NCBI RefSeq assembly: GCF_001247745.1
Contig: NZ_LAIR01000002.1
Location: 2,418,001-2,482,000 of the forward strand
Length of the DNA: 64,000 nt
Source: Luteipulveratus halotolerans
Lineage (GTDB): Bacteria; Actinomycetota; Actinomycetes; Actinomycetales; Dermatophilaceae
Reading direction: 5' to 3'
In this document: positions 25,693 through 33,193 of the stretch, in pieces
How positions within the stretch are numbered: the first letter of the stretch is position 1
How the letters are laid out: each line of letters starts with the position of its first letter
Position numbers and translations under genes: made by a program
The notes under the pieces: model-generated
Databases searched by the model: none
Told to the model about the DNA's origin: nothing
What the model saw: only the letters and a program-made list of their open reading frames with translations

Positions 25693-26480
25693 CGTCGCCG
25701 GAACGTCAGCAGAGCCAGGCCGACCGTGCTGTCGCCGAAGGCGTCCTGGGCCGCGCGCAGCCGCAGCCCGTCGGCGACGTCGAGGTCGCCCACCAGGCTC
25801 AGACCCTGCTCGTCGGCCCGGGCGATCAACGAGCGCAGCTCGGGCACACCGAACCCGCCCTCGGCGGCCGGCCCCAGCCGCAGCGTCATCGCCATGAGGC
25901 CGCCCCTGCGCAGTGCGGACGTGCCGCGGACGAGGTGCACGTCGACGTCGTCGGCAGCGACGGACGTCGGATGGATGTGGGTGACGAGGTCGACGGAGCC
26001 GGCGTCGATGGCGACGCCCACGACGTCGGGCCGGGTCACGTCGAGGTGCACCGGAGCGAAGCCGGCTCGGGTCGCCCACCGCGAGAACAGCGAGCGCGGC
26101 CCGCTGACATCGACCACCACCGCGTGCCGTCGCCCGTCGTCGACCACGCGCAGGAGCGCCGCCAACGCCCCGAGGGCTGCCCACGCCGAGGTGTCGTCGA
26201 GCGTGCGGGGCAGCCCGAGCGACCGGGCCGTACGCCGCGCGGCGCGTGCCTCGACACCGTCGACGAGCACATCGGTCGTGCGCACACCGCGCAGGTCGGC
26301 GGCCCGCAGCAGCAGAGCCGTGTCGGCGTGGGGCAGCCTGGTGGCGGTCTGGTGGGCGGCGTCACGCATGCGGCCGGCGATGCGCTGGACGGCGGGAGAG
26401 CCGGCCAGCCGTCGTACCTCAGCGCTCGCGGCCCGGGACGCCGCAGCACCGCGGCCGGATCCTCGCGAGTCACCCTTCAC
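25689..26480 (-). CDS. Conserved protein with methyltransferase-like core, function unknown
   Basis: A 263-residue soluble protein. The N-terminal 40 residues are basic and Ala/Gly/Ser-rich. From about residue 120 the pattern HAVVVDVSGPRSLFSRWATRAGF, then a VDLVTHIHP strand-end and LRRGGLMAMTLRLGP, resembles a class I methyltransferase Rossmann core, but the SAM-binding glycine loop is not convincing. It is the first gene of a pair with the DNA glycosylase (4-base overlap). A role with DNA repair is suggested only by that coupling. GTG start; the Lys/Gly-rich opening is uncertain. Confidence 0.6.
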   Translation of the reverse strand: MKGDSRGSGRGAAASRAASAEVRRLAGSPAVQRIAGRMRDAAHQTATRLPHADTALLLRAADLRGVRTTDVLVDGVEARAARRTARSLGLPRTLDDTSAWAALGALAALLRVVDDGRRHAVVVDVSGPRSLFSRWATRAGFAPVHLDVTRPDVVGVAIDAGSVDLVTHIHPTSVAADDVDVHLVRGTSALRRGGLMAMTLRLGPAAEGGFGVPELRSLIARADEQGLSLVGDLDVADGLRLRAAQDAFGDSTVGLALLTFRRR

Positions 26481-26531
26481 CTGTTCGAGACTAGCCCGCG
26501 GGTACGACGGCGCGCCGGTCGGCGTGAGACC

Positions 26532-27548
26532 TCAGGCGAGTCGCAGGTGCTGGTGCAGGTGCTCAGCCGCCACGACCGGGCCCGCCAACGCCTCGAGCAA
26601 CGTGCGCTGCTGCTCACCGAGCTCACGGTCCAGGTGCTCCAGCCTCGGCGGCGTCAGCCGCACCGCCTGCAGCCCGTGCACCGCTGCCAGGTTGAGCACG
26701 GCCGTGCTGCTGCCACCGACGACCGCGGCCGCCCGGACCACGTCGGGGTCCAGCTCGGCGGGCCCGTGACCGGGAAGGACGTTGAGGCCTGCGTAACGCT
26801 CGGGCGGCTCGGCCGGATGAGGGCGTACGACGAGGCGGCCACCCGCCCGGTCGACCCCCGTCAGCACCTGGTCGATGTGCGCGAGGTAGGAAGCCTCGTC
26901 GAGCAGGCCGAGGTCGACCCAGGGCTGGGTGGCGAGCACGACCCGACGCCGGTCGCTCGTCGGCGTCACCTGAGCGGTGTGCCTGCGGAACTCCGCAGCG
27001 ACGTCGTCGACCACGGCCCAGCGCCCCTGCTGCGCGACGTAGAGCGGCCACCGGCGCGAGGTGAGCGTGCGGGTGCCGGCCGTCACGGCCGCCGTGCGTA
27101 CTGAACGCCACGGCTCGGGCACGCCCTGGCGCGCCCAGGCGTCGCGTCGCGTACGCCAGTCGCCGTAGGTGCCGAGGCCCTCGTCGGTGACGACGACCGG
27201 GACGCGACGACGTGGGTGCGCTCGGCGCAGCTGGGCCCACGGCTTCAGACCCGGTGCGCCGACCGCGACGTAGACCGCGTCCTGGCCCTCGGGCAGCTGC
27301 CAGCGGTCAGGACCCTCGGGAAAGCTCAGGTGCAGCCGGTCGTCCTGCGGGAGCAGCCGGCGTACGTCGTCCTCGGTGACCGAGGCCCGGCCGAGGAACG
27401 TGCCCCCGCCGACGTGGGCGACCGTCACCTCACCGGTCCGCTGGGCGAGCTCGTGGCGCAGGTAGGAGGCGACGTGGACGAGGTGGGTGAGACTGCGTAC
27501 GCCGGTGACGACGGCGTGCAGCGGCCCACGGCGCGCGGAGGCGGCCAC
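26532..27548 (-). CDS. Putative sialyltransferase-like glycosyltransferase (candidate nonulosonic acid transferase)
   Basis: A 338-residue GT-B-like cytosolic protein. It carries the three signatures shared by bacterial sialyltransferase families GT38/GT52/GT80: an acidic DEG triplet at 122-124 (VTDEGLGTYGD), the HP dipeptide at 244-245 (VVRPHPAE) and the S-S-T motif at 280-282 (GGSSTAVLN). In those families DEG supplies the base while HP and S motifs bind the CMP donor. Because the locus encodes CMP-pseudaminic acid enzymes, transfer of that sugar is the natural inference. GTG start 2 bases after the upstream GT2 stop. Family assignment rests on motifs alone. Confidence 0.65.
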   Translation of the reverse strand: MAASARRGPLHAVVTGVRSLTHLVHVASYLRHELAQRTGEVTVAHVGGGTFLGRASVTEDDVRRLLPQDDRLHLSFPEGPDRWQLPEGQDAVYVAVGAPGLKPWAQLRRAHPRRRVPVVVTDEGLGTYGDWRTRRDAWARQGVPEPWRSVRTAAVTAGTRTLTSRRWPLYVAQQGRWAVVDDVAAEFRRHTAQVTPTSDRRRVVLATQPWVDLGLLDEASYLAHIDQVLTGVDRAGGRLVVRPHPAEPPERYAGLNVLPGHGPAELDPDVVRAAAVVGGSSTAVLNLAAVHGLQAVRLTPPRLEHLDRELGEQQRTLLEALAGPVVAAEHLHQHLRLA

Positions 27549-27550
27549 GG

Positions 27551-28429
27551 TCAGATCACCGGCGGGCGACCGGCGCGGGCCAGGCGGCCCACCGTGCGCC
27601 AGGACATCGGCCTGCGAGGACCGGCGTCGCCCGTGACGCCCTCGCCGAAACCCTTGAACCAGGTGGCGAGCGCGTCCTTGTCGTGCACGCGCACGAGGGT
27701 CACGGCCGTCCACGACGCGAGGTAGACCGGCACGAGCGGAGTAGGCAGGTTGCGGCGGGCGACCCACACCCGGTTGCGCGCGTTCATCCGGTAGAACACC
27801 TGGTGGCGCGCCGGGCTGGTCGCCGGGTGGTGGACGATCACAGCCGGGACGTACTGGATCGTCCAGCCGGCGTCGACCAGCCTCCAGGCCAGGTCGATGC
27901 CCTCGTGCCCGTAGAAGAAGTGCCCCGGCCAGCCGCCGACCTGCTCGAACGCCTCACGTCGGACCATGAACACGGCTTCCCAGAACCACGTGGCCGGCCC
28001 CGCCTTGCCACCGCCCTCGACGTCGAACCGGGGCACCCAGCGCCGCGGCGCCGGCTTGCCCGTGGGGTCCAGGCCGCGCGGCTGTGCGACCGCCACGCTC
28101 GGGTCACCCAGGATCACGCGGGCCAGACGCGCCAGGACGTCCGGCGTCGGGAGCGAGGCGTCGTCGTCGTAGAAGTAGAGCAGCTCGCCCTGGGCCTCAG
28201 CGGCGCCGACGTTGCGGCCCTCGGGGATGCCGACGTTGTCAGGCAGGTGCACGGTGCGGACCCACTCGGGCAGGCCGGTCGGCTCCCAGCCGTTGCCGAC
28301 GAGGACGACGTCGAGCTCGACGCCCTGCTGGGCACGCAGTGTGCGCAGCGCCTCGGCGAGCTCGACGGGTCGGTCGCCCATGTGCAGCAGGACGACTCCG
28401 ACCGTGGGCAGCATGGACGTGGCAGGCAC
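27551..28429 (-). CDS. Family 2 glycosyltransferase
   Basis: A 292-residue GT-A enzyme with the rhamnosyl- or galactofuranosyl-transferase look: VGVVLLHMGDRP start, DNVGIPEGRNVGAAEA (64-79), the metal-binding DDD at 88-90, and WEAVFMVRREAFEQVGGWPGHFFYGHEGIDLAWRL, given here by its ends (about 149-182), the acceptor-side motif. The donor sugar is unknown. A leaderless GTG start is defined by a TAGCCT box 6 bases upstream. Cotranscribed with the sialyltransferase-like gene and divergent from the coiled-coil protein gene. Confidence 0.88.
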   Translation of the reverse strand: MPATSMLPTVGVVLLHMGDRPVELAEALRTLRAQQGVELDVVLVGNGWEPTGLPEWVRTVHLPDNVGIPEGRNVGAAEAQGELLYFYDDDASLPTPDVLARLARVILGDPSVAVAQPRGLDPTGKPAPRRWVPRFDVEGGGKAGPATWFWEAVFMVRREAFEQVGGWPGHFFYGHEGIDLAWRLVDAGWTIQYVPAVIVHHPATSPARHQVFYRMNARNRVWVARRNLPTPLVPVYLASWTAVTLVRVHDKDALATWFKGFGEGVTGDAGPRRPMSWRTVGRLARAGRPPVI

Positions 28430-28434
28430 CGGGC

Positions 28435-28441
28435 TAGGCTA
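28435..28441. promoter_or_regulatory. Overlapping back-to-back -10 boxes for two leaderless genes
   Basis: Plus-strand TAGGCT (28435-28440) stands 8 bases before the GTG at 28449; minus-strand TAGCCT (28436-28441) stands 6 bases before the GTG at 28429. The two hexamers share five base pairs, so RNA polymerase cannot open both at once and expression should be mutually exclusive at the level of initiation. Confidence 0.55.
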
Positions 28442-28448
28442 GACGACC

Positions 28449-29771
28449 GTGCACAGCGACCCCCACCTCATCGGCGGCGAGATGGCGTCGTGGGCCGATC
28501 TGCCCGACACCGCACCGCTCGGCGCTCTCGAAGCCGCCGCGCTCGCTGCAGTGCCCCCATCGGCCGCACGGATCCTCCTCGCCGGACCGCGAGCATCGTT
28601 GCTGCACAACGCTTTTCCCGGTCGGGCCGTCGACGTGCTGGTGCGCGGAGTCCCTGACGCCGAGGCGCTGGCCGAGGCCGGGTGCGCGGTGCTGTGCGGT
28701 GCACTCGACCGGGTGCCGGCAGGGTCGGCGTACGACGTCGTCGTGCTGCTCGACCCGCCCGAGACGGTGCTCTCGCCCGACTCCCCCGGCCTCTCGCACG
28801 GCGACACGCTCGGCACCGCAGCCGATGCGCTGGACGACGCGGGCACGCTGATCGCCCTGGTCCCCAACGAGATCGGCGTCGACGTGCTCGCCACCGAACG
28901 CCGGCCGCACCGTCTCGACGACGACTCCGCCTGGTGGGTCGGTACCGGCGGCTACGACGTACGGCGGCCCTTCCACCGCGAGCTGCGCGGGCTGCTCTCG
29001 GACGCCGGGCTGTCGTTGCGAGCCGGCCGCTCGGTGCTCCCGGGTGCGGCCGATCCGGTGGTCGTGGTCGACAGCCGCTCCGAGGACGACGTGACCGCGA
29101 CGGTCGAGGCGCTCGCGGCGTCCGTGCACGTGGTGCCCGGCGCTGATCGTGCCGTCGACGCCGTCGAGGCCGGTGCCACCCGTGACCTCGCGGGCGCCTG
29201 GCTGCTGGTGTGCGGGCGTACTCCGGGCGAGATCACGCTCCCCACGCTGTTCGCAGCGGCCGAGTCCGGCGCGCTGGCGTCTCGGCGGCTGCCCCTGCTG
29301 CGCGCGCTGCGCGACGGCGACCTGCACCGGCTCCGCGGACTGCTCGCCGACCTGCGCAGTGCCGGCGCCGACGACACGGCGTACGAGGCCGCGCTCGACG
29401 ACCTCGCCGAGCAGGTCGCCCACCGCGCGGGCGCGCACCCGTTCGGCCCCGAGCTCGACGCCGAGCAGGTCGTGGCGGAGCTGCGGCTGCTCGGGGGTGG
29501 GTCGCTGCCCGTCGCGCGCGTACGCCGACCCGCACCCGTCGCCGAGGCCGGGACGAGCCGTGAGCGTGAGCTCGAGTCGGCTCTCCGTGACCGCAGCGCA
29601 CAGGTGGCCTCTTTGCACCACAAGGCGTCGCAGCAGGAACGTCGTATCCGCGCGCTCGAGCACGCGGTCGCGACCTCGGACAGCCCGTGGCCCCGGCGCA
29701 CGCTGCTGGTGATGACCGCGCCGACCCGCCGCATCGTCGAGGCCGCCCGCTCGCGAGCCCGCCGCGGCTGA
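28449..29771 (+). CDS. Glycan-locus protein with methyltransferase-like region and C-terminal coiled coil
   Basis: A 440-residue protein paralogous in layout to the 601-residue protein at 37463-39268. The first 210 residues have a Rossmann-like rhythm (RILLAGPRAS, YDVVVLLDPPETVLS, LIALVPNEIGVDVL), recalling class I methyltransferases without a clear SAM loop. A helical middle follows. Residues about 375-405 form a charged coiled coil (RERELESALRDRSAQ, QQERRIRALEHAV), and the tail is basic. I do not recognise a named family. Its position in the surface-glycan locus and the coiled coil suggest a chain-length or scaffold role alongside glycosyltransferases, but this is inference. Confidence 0.65.
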   Translation: MHSDPHLIGGEMASWADLPDTAPLGALEAAALAAVPPSAARILLAGPRASLLHNAFPGRAVDVLVRGVPDAEALAEAGCAVLCGALDRVPAGSAYDVVVLLDPPETVLSPDSPGLSHGDTLGTAADALDDAGTLIALVPNEIGVDVLATERRPHRLDDDSAWWVGTGGYDVRRPFHRELRGLLSDAGLSLRAGRSVLPGAADPVVVVDSRSEDDVTATVEALAASVHVVPGADRAVDAVEAGATRDLAGAWLLVCGRTPGEITLPTLFAAAESGALASRRLPLLRALRDGDLHRLRGLLADLRSAGADDTAYEAALDDLAEQVAHRAGAHPFGPELDAEQVVAELRLLGGGSLPVARVRRPAPVAEAGTSRERELESALRDRSAQVASLHHKASQQERRIRALEHAVATSDSPWPRRTLLVMTAPTRRIVEAARSRARRG

Positions 29772-29804
29772 CGAGGCCCGGTCGCGCGCGGTGCTCGTAC
29801 GAGA

Positions 29805-30260
29805 TCAGGCGCCGGCGCGCAGGCCGTAGGTCAGCACCAGGTCGTCGTGCGCGACCGTGCGCAGGGCGATCGACTCACCCGCCAGGTCGGGCACGTCGAG
29901 CCCGTGCTCGCGCACCCACATCAGGATCGGCACGTCGAGCAGCTTGGCGAGCACCTCGGCCTGGGTCCACCGCCGCCAGAAGTCCAGCGGCTCGACAGGT
30001 TCGACCAGGCGAGCCCGGCGTACGACGCTGGCCGGGATGCGCTGATCGATCAGCTCGGCGTCGACCGCCAGCCGAAAACCGTTGGTGCCACTAGGGTTCC
30101 ACGCCACACCTCGACCGTCGGCGAGGTAGCAGCGAGCGGCATCGGGGTACGACGACCGGTCGACCTCGGGGCCGACGTGCGTCACGTCGTCGGTGGCCCA
30201 GGACGCGAGAAGTCCCCCCGGGGCGTCACCCCAGGAGGACTCCTCGATCAATGTCGTCAC
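29805..30260 (-). CDS. Short 4'-phosphopantetheinyl-transferase-like protein
   Basis: A 151-residue protein with the two signature elements of PPTases: a metal-binding D-x-E (AVDAEL, Asp67/Glu69) and the FWRRWTQAEVLAKL helix (94-107) that matches the family W-(T/S)-x-K/x-E-A-x-x-K motif with Trp98, Glu102 and Lys106. It is shorter than Sfp-type enzymes and close to the size of reduced members. The predicted job is attaching phosphopantetheine to the acyl carrier protein encoded 2 kb upstream on the same strand. GTG start without a strong ribosome site; an in-frame stop just upstream excludes longer versions. Confidence 0.6.
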   Translation of the reverse strand: MTTLIEESSWGDAPGGLLASWATDDVTHVGPEVDRSSYPDAARCYLADGRGVAWNPSGTNGFRLAVDAELIDQRIPASVVRRARLVEPVEPLDFWRRWTQAEVLAKLLDVPILMWVREHGLDVPDLAGESIALRTVAHDDLVLTYGLRAGA

Positions 30261-30357
30261 CGGAAACGAGGACTCCGGTGAGTCCTACGACGGCTGGTCG
30301 ACGATGCCGACGCGACGGAGCCTGCGACGTCGCTCGGAGGAGGAGACCAGCCCAGGA

Positions 30358-31107
30358 TCAAATCGAGCCGCCACCGTCGACAACGACGACCTGGCCGTTC
30401 ATGTTGGTGTCGTCGAACAGCATCGAGCGCACGACGGGCGCGATGTTGGCCGGCGTGACCATGCGACCCGACGGGGTGCGGCGCGCGATCGTCGAGAGCT
30501 GCTCGGTGCCGAGCACGGACGACATCTCGGAGTCGAAGAAGCCCGGTGCGACGGAGTTGACCATGAACCGGCCGTGCATCTCGCGGGCGAGCGTGCGCAT
30601 GGCGGAGTCGAGGCCACCCTTGGTGGCGGAGTAGGCGACCAGGCCGGAGTAGCCGCGCTGGGCGCAGATCGAGGTGACCATCACGATGCGGCCGCGGCCG
30701 ACCTTGGCCATCGCGTGCCGGATGAACGCGCGGGTCAGCACGAGCGGGGCCGTCAGGTTGGTCTGGATGATCTGCGCGATGCGCTCGGGCGAGGTGTGCA
30801 GGTGCATCGAGTCCTGACCGATCGCGGCGTTGTTGACCAGCGAGTCGATCGGGCCGAGCGCGGCGGAGGCGTCCTTGAGGAACGTCTTGACGCCTGCCTC
30901 GTCGTTGATGTCGAGCGAGGCGATGAACAGCCGGTCGGGGTGCTCGTCGCGCAGCGCCTCGATCTCGGGGGTGAGCGTGCGCGAGAACGTCGCGACCTTG
31001 GCGCCCTGGGCCAGCGCGTCGCGGACGAGCTCGAGGCCCAGGCCCTTGGTGCCGCCGGTGATGAGCACGGTCTGTGCTGCGGGAATGGGGCCGGTGGGGT
31101 CAGACAT
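30358..31107 (-). CDS. FabG-like short-chain dehydrogenase of the acyl-carrier module
   Basis: A 249-residue classical SDR: NAD(P) loop TGGTKGLG (17-24), NNAAIG (92-97), catalytic Ser146, Tyr159 and Lys163 in the VTSICAQRGYSG/YSATKGG context, and the closing VVVVDGGGSI. Sequence texture is closest to 3-oxoacyl-ACP reductases. Overlaps the AMP-ligase gene by 8 bases, and that gene overlaps the ACP gene by 4, so reductase, ligase and ACP form one translationally coupled unit. The predicted reaction is reduction of a beta-keto acyl group on the ACP; the substrate is inferred. Confidence 0.83.
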   Translation of the reverse strand: MSDPTGPIPAAQTVLITGGTKGLGLELVRDALAQGAKVATFSRTLTPEIEALRDEHPDRLFIASLDINDEAGVKTFLKDASAALGPIDSLVNNAAIGQDSMHLHTSPERIAQIIQTNLTAPLVLTRAFIRHAMAKVGRGRIVMVTSICAQRGYSGLVAYSATKGGLDSAMRTLAREMHGRFMVNSVAPGFFDSEMSSVLGTEQLSTIARRTPSGRMVTPANIAPVVRSMLFDDTNMNGQVVVVDGGGSI

Positions 31108-32314
31108 CGCTCTTCAGGGTCTCCTTGATCGGGATCTCGGGCAGCACGCGCAGCCGGCGCGGCACGGAGTAGTCGGGCAGGCGCTCGGCGCACCACGCGG
31201 TGAGGTCGGCGTCAGTGGTCTGAGACCCGTCGGCCAGTACGACCTCGGCCATCACGACCTGGCCGACGAGCGGAGCCTTGCGACCGCGCACCGCCGCCCA
31301 CTGCACGTCGGGGTGGTCGAGCAGCACACCACGGACCTTGGACGCCGAGGCCTTGGAGCCGCCGACGTTGATCTCGTCGGAGGCGATGCGGCCGGTGATC
31401 ATGACGCGGTCGCCGACCACCTCGGCACGGTCGCCCGTGCGGATCGCGGCGTCCATGCCCTCGGCGGCCTTCGAGGAGGCGATGACCAGCTCACCGTCCT
31501 CGACGGTCAGCCGCGGGCGCCCTGGCGTCTCGCGGTCCAGCCAGGCGGCCGGGAAGCCCGCCTTGCCGTCGTGGACGGCGATCGCGGCACCTGCCTCGGA
31601 CGAGGCGTAGATCCACGAGATACGAGCCTGCGGGAACACCTCACGCAGCGTGTCGAGCACGGCCTGGTCGACCGGCTCGCCGCCCAGGGTGATCTGCTCC
31701 AGCTGCAGCTGGGCCAGCGTCTCGCCCGAGCGGAACAGCGCCTGCCGCCAGAACGTCGGCGTACCCGACGCAGCAGTGACCCCGGCGTCGACCGCCATCT
31801 GCGGCCAGCGGTCGAGCTCGCCGGGCTCGACGAACAGCACGTCCTGCCCCGGCAGCGACAGCGACAGCGTGACGACCTGCCACCACGCGTAGGCACCGGT
31901 GGCGTAGGGGCACAGCCACGTACGCCGCGGCTGGTCACCGGCGACAGTCGTCAACGACTCGAGGGTGTGGGCCACCTGCTTGGGCCGGCCGGTGGACCCC
32001 GACGTCAGCAGCCAGACCCGCCCGGCCTCGGCATCGCGCTCGGCCAGCGGGGGCTGCACCTCGTCACCGCGTACGACGGTCAGCCCGCTCTCGCGGAACT
32101 CCTGCGCCTGCTCGTCCCCGACGCGTGTCGCGGCGGCGATCAACGTCTCGCGGTCGGTCGTCGCGGCCTGCCAGACCGCGCGTACGGCCTCGGTGTTGTC
32201 ACGGACCAGGACGGCAGCAGCCGGCGGCAGGGCCGGCGTGTCGGCCAGCCCGGCCCAGGTGCCGTCGTACCCGGCCGTGATGATGCGGTTGCCCGCACCT
32301 ACCGGGAGCGTCAC
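31100..32314 (-). CDS. Short AMP-forming acyl ligase (ANL superfamily)
   Basis: A 404-residue adenylating enzyme, about 100 residues shorter than acyl-CoA synthetases. The P-loop LLTSGSTGRPKQV (102-114), IYASSEAG, the RTGD adenine and ribose motif and the ITGRIASDEINVGG hinge are all present. A final Lys401 in ETLKSDV occupies the place of the catalytic A10 lysine. The shortened N-terminal region resembles aryl- or acyl-ACP ligases that load a free-standing carrier. It overlaps the ACP gene (4 bases), strongly suggesting that ACP is its acceptor. The acyl substrate is unknown. Confidence 0.82.
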   Translation of the reverse strand: MTLPVGAGNRIITAGYDGTWAGLADTPALPPAAAVLVRDNTEAVRAVWQAATTDRETLIAAATRVGDEQAQEFRESGLTVVRGDEVQPPLAERDAEAGRVWLLTSGSTGRPKQVAHTLESLTTVAGDQPRRTWLCPYATGAYAWWQVVTLSLSLPGQDVLFVEPGELDRWPQMAVDAGVTAASGTPTFWRQALFRSGETLAQLQLEQITLGGEPVDQAVLDTLREVFPQARISWIYASSEAGAAIAVHDGKAGFPAAWLDRETPGRPRLTVEDGELVIASSKAAEGMDAAIRTGDRAEVVGDRVMITGRIASDEINVGGSKASASKVRGVLLDHPDVQWAAVRGRKAPLVGQVVMAEVVLADGSQTTDADLTAWCAERLPDYSVPRRLRVLPEIPIKETLKSDV

Positions 32315-32565
32315 GCCGACTGCAGCTGCTCGAGGAAGTCGAGCACGTCGCCCACGGTCTCGATGGAGCGCAGACCCGGAGCGTCGAAGTTGAGCTCCTC
32401 GTCGATCTCGTCCTCGACCCGCAGGGCCAGCTCGGAGAAGTCGAGCGAGCGGAAGCCGATCGTCTCCAGGCTCGCGCTGTCGTCGGCGGGGAGCTCCTTG
32501 CCCTGGGCGGACAGCACCTCGGCCATCATCGTGCGCACCTGGTCACGGCTCAGCGCGTTGCTCAT
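32311..32565 (-). CDS. Acyl carrier protein
   Basis: An 84-residue acidic ACP. Four-helix pattern with the prosthetic-group Ser40 in ETIGFRSLDFSELALRVEDE, given by its ends; the usual DSL is RSL here, Arg39 replacing Asp. Helix II acidic residues (ELALRVEDEIDEE) are retained. Modification by the PPTase-like protein downstream is expected. The ATG has GAGGA 4-5 bases upstream, and the gene opens the ACP-ligase-reductase operon. It is divergent from pseH/pseI across a 117-base region with overlapping -10 boxes. Confidence 0.88.
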   Translation of the reverse strand: MSNALSRDQVRTMMAEVLSAQGKELPADDSASLETIGFRSLDFSELALRVEDEIDEELNFDAPGLRSIETVGDVLDFLEQLQSA

Positions 32566-32629
32566 TGATCCTCGCTGTCATCATCGTCATCGGGGGACTG
32601 TCCAAGACGCCCGCGGACGGGCTGCGATG

Positions 32630-32636
32630 TAGTGTA
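32630..32636. promoter_or_regulatory. Overlapping divergent -10 boxes between the ACP operon and pseHI
   Basis: Plus-strand TAGTGT (32630-32635) and minus-strand TACACT (32631-32636) share five base pairs. Initiation from the plus box near 32642 decides the pseH start: the ATG at 32638 would lie upstream of the transcript, leaving the ATG at 32683 with its GGAGG site as the real start. Confidence 0.5.
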
Positions 32637-32682
32637 AATGCCGCTCTCGCCCTCTCCCCCACAACTCGTCGGAGGCTTCGTC

Positions 32683-33189
32683 ATGCTTCGCCCCGCCACG
32701 GACGCCGACAAGGAGCTCGTCCGCGTCTGGCGCAACCACCTCGAGGTCCAGGCGGTGTCCCTCCAGCAGGACGAGATCACCCCCGAGATGCACGAGAAGT
32801 GGTGGTCGGCCGTCCAGCAGGACCCGACCCGCCTCGTGCTGATGTACGAGCGCCGCGGCGAGCCTGCGGGCGTCGTCACCTTCTTCGACCTCACGCCCGA
32901 GGGCAGCTCGCCGCGCAGCTCGATGTGGGGCTACTACCTCGACAACGAGGGCCTCGGCTCGGCTCTCCTGCCTGCGTGGATGCAGATCCAGCGCGAGGGC
33001 GTCCGCTACGCGTTCGATGAGCTCGGCCTCGACGTCCTCGAGGGCGAGGTGCTCGACCACAACGAGGCCGTGCGCAGCATGAACAAGCGCAACGGTTTCG
33101 TCGAGATCGACTCCTACGAGCGGGAGGTCGGCGGCGAGCCGACCCTCGTCCACAAGATCCGTCGTACCCGCGACCAGCAGAAGGCGTGA
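32683..33189 (+). CDS. pseH: PseH-like GNAT N-acetyltransferase of pseudaminic acid synthesis
   Basis: A 168-residue GNAT acyltransferase. It opens MLRPATDADKELVRVWRN and carries the family WGYYL strand, a GLGSALLPAWMQI acyl-CoA loop region and the LEGEVLDHNEAVRSMNKRNGF block typical of PseH and related sugar N-acetyltransferases, given here by its ends. The role is N4-acylation of UDP-4-amino-4,6-dideoxy-L-AltNAc. The start is set by GGAGG 7 bases upstream and by the promoter position. The next gene, pseI, begins 4 bases after its stop. Whether the donor is acetyl-CoA or an acyl-ACP from the divergent operon is open. Confidence 0.82.
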   Translation: MLRPATDADKELVRVWRNHLEVQAVSLQQDEITPEMHEKWWSAVQQDPTRLVLMYERRGEPAGVVTFFDLTPEGSSPRSSMWGYYLDNEGLGSALLPAWMQIQREGVRYAFDELGLDVLEGEVLDHNEAVRSMNKRNGFVEIDSYEREVGGEPTLVHKIRRTRDQQKA

Positions 33190-33193
33190 CCCC

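Noticed and set aside
25693..26184. N-terminal extension of the DNA glycosylase
   Set aside because: The extra open frame is Arg/Gly-rich shadow coding of the overlapping upstream gene; the GTGA junction gives a normal-length enzyme.
32638..32682. pseH starting at the ATG at 32638
   Set aside because: That ATG lies only 2 bases after the -10 box, upstream of any likely transcript start, whereas the ATG at 32683 has GGAGG at ideal spacing.
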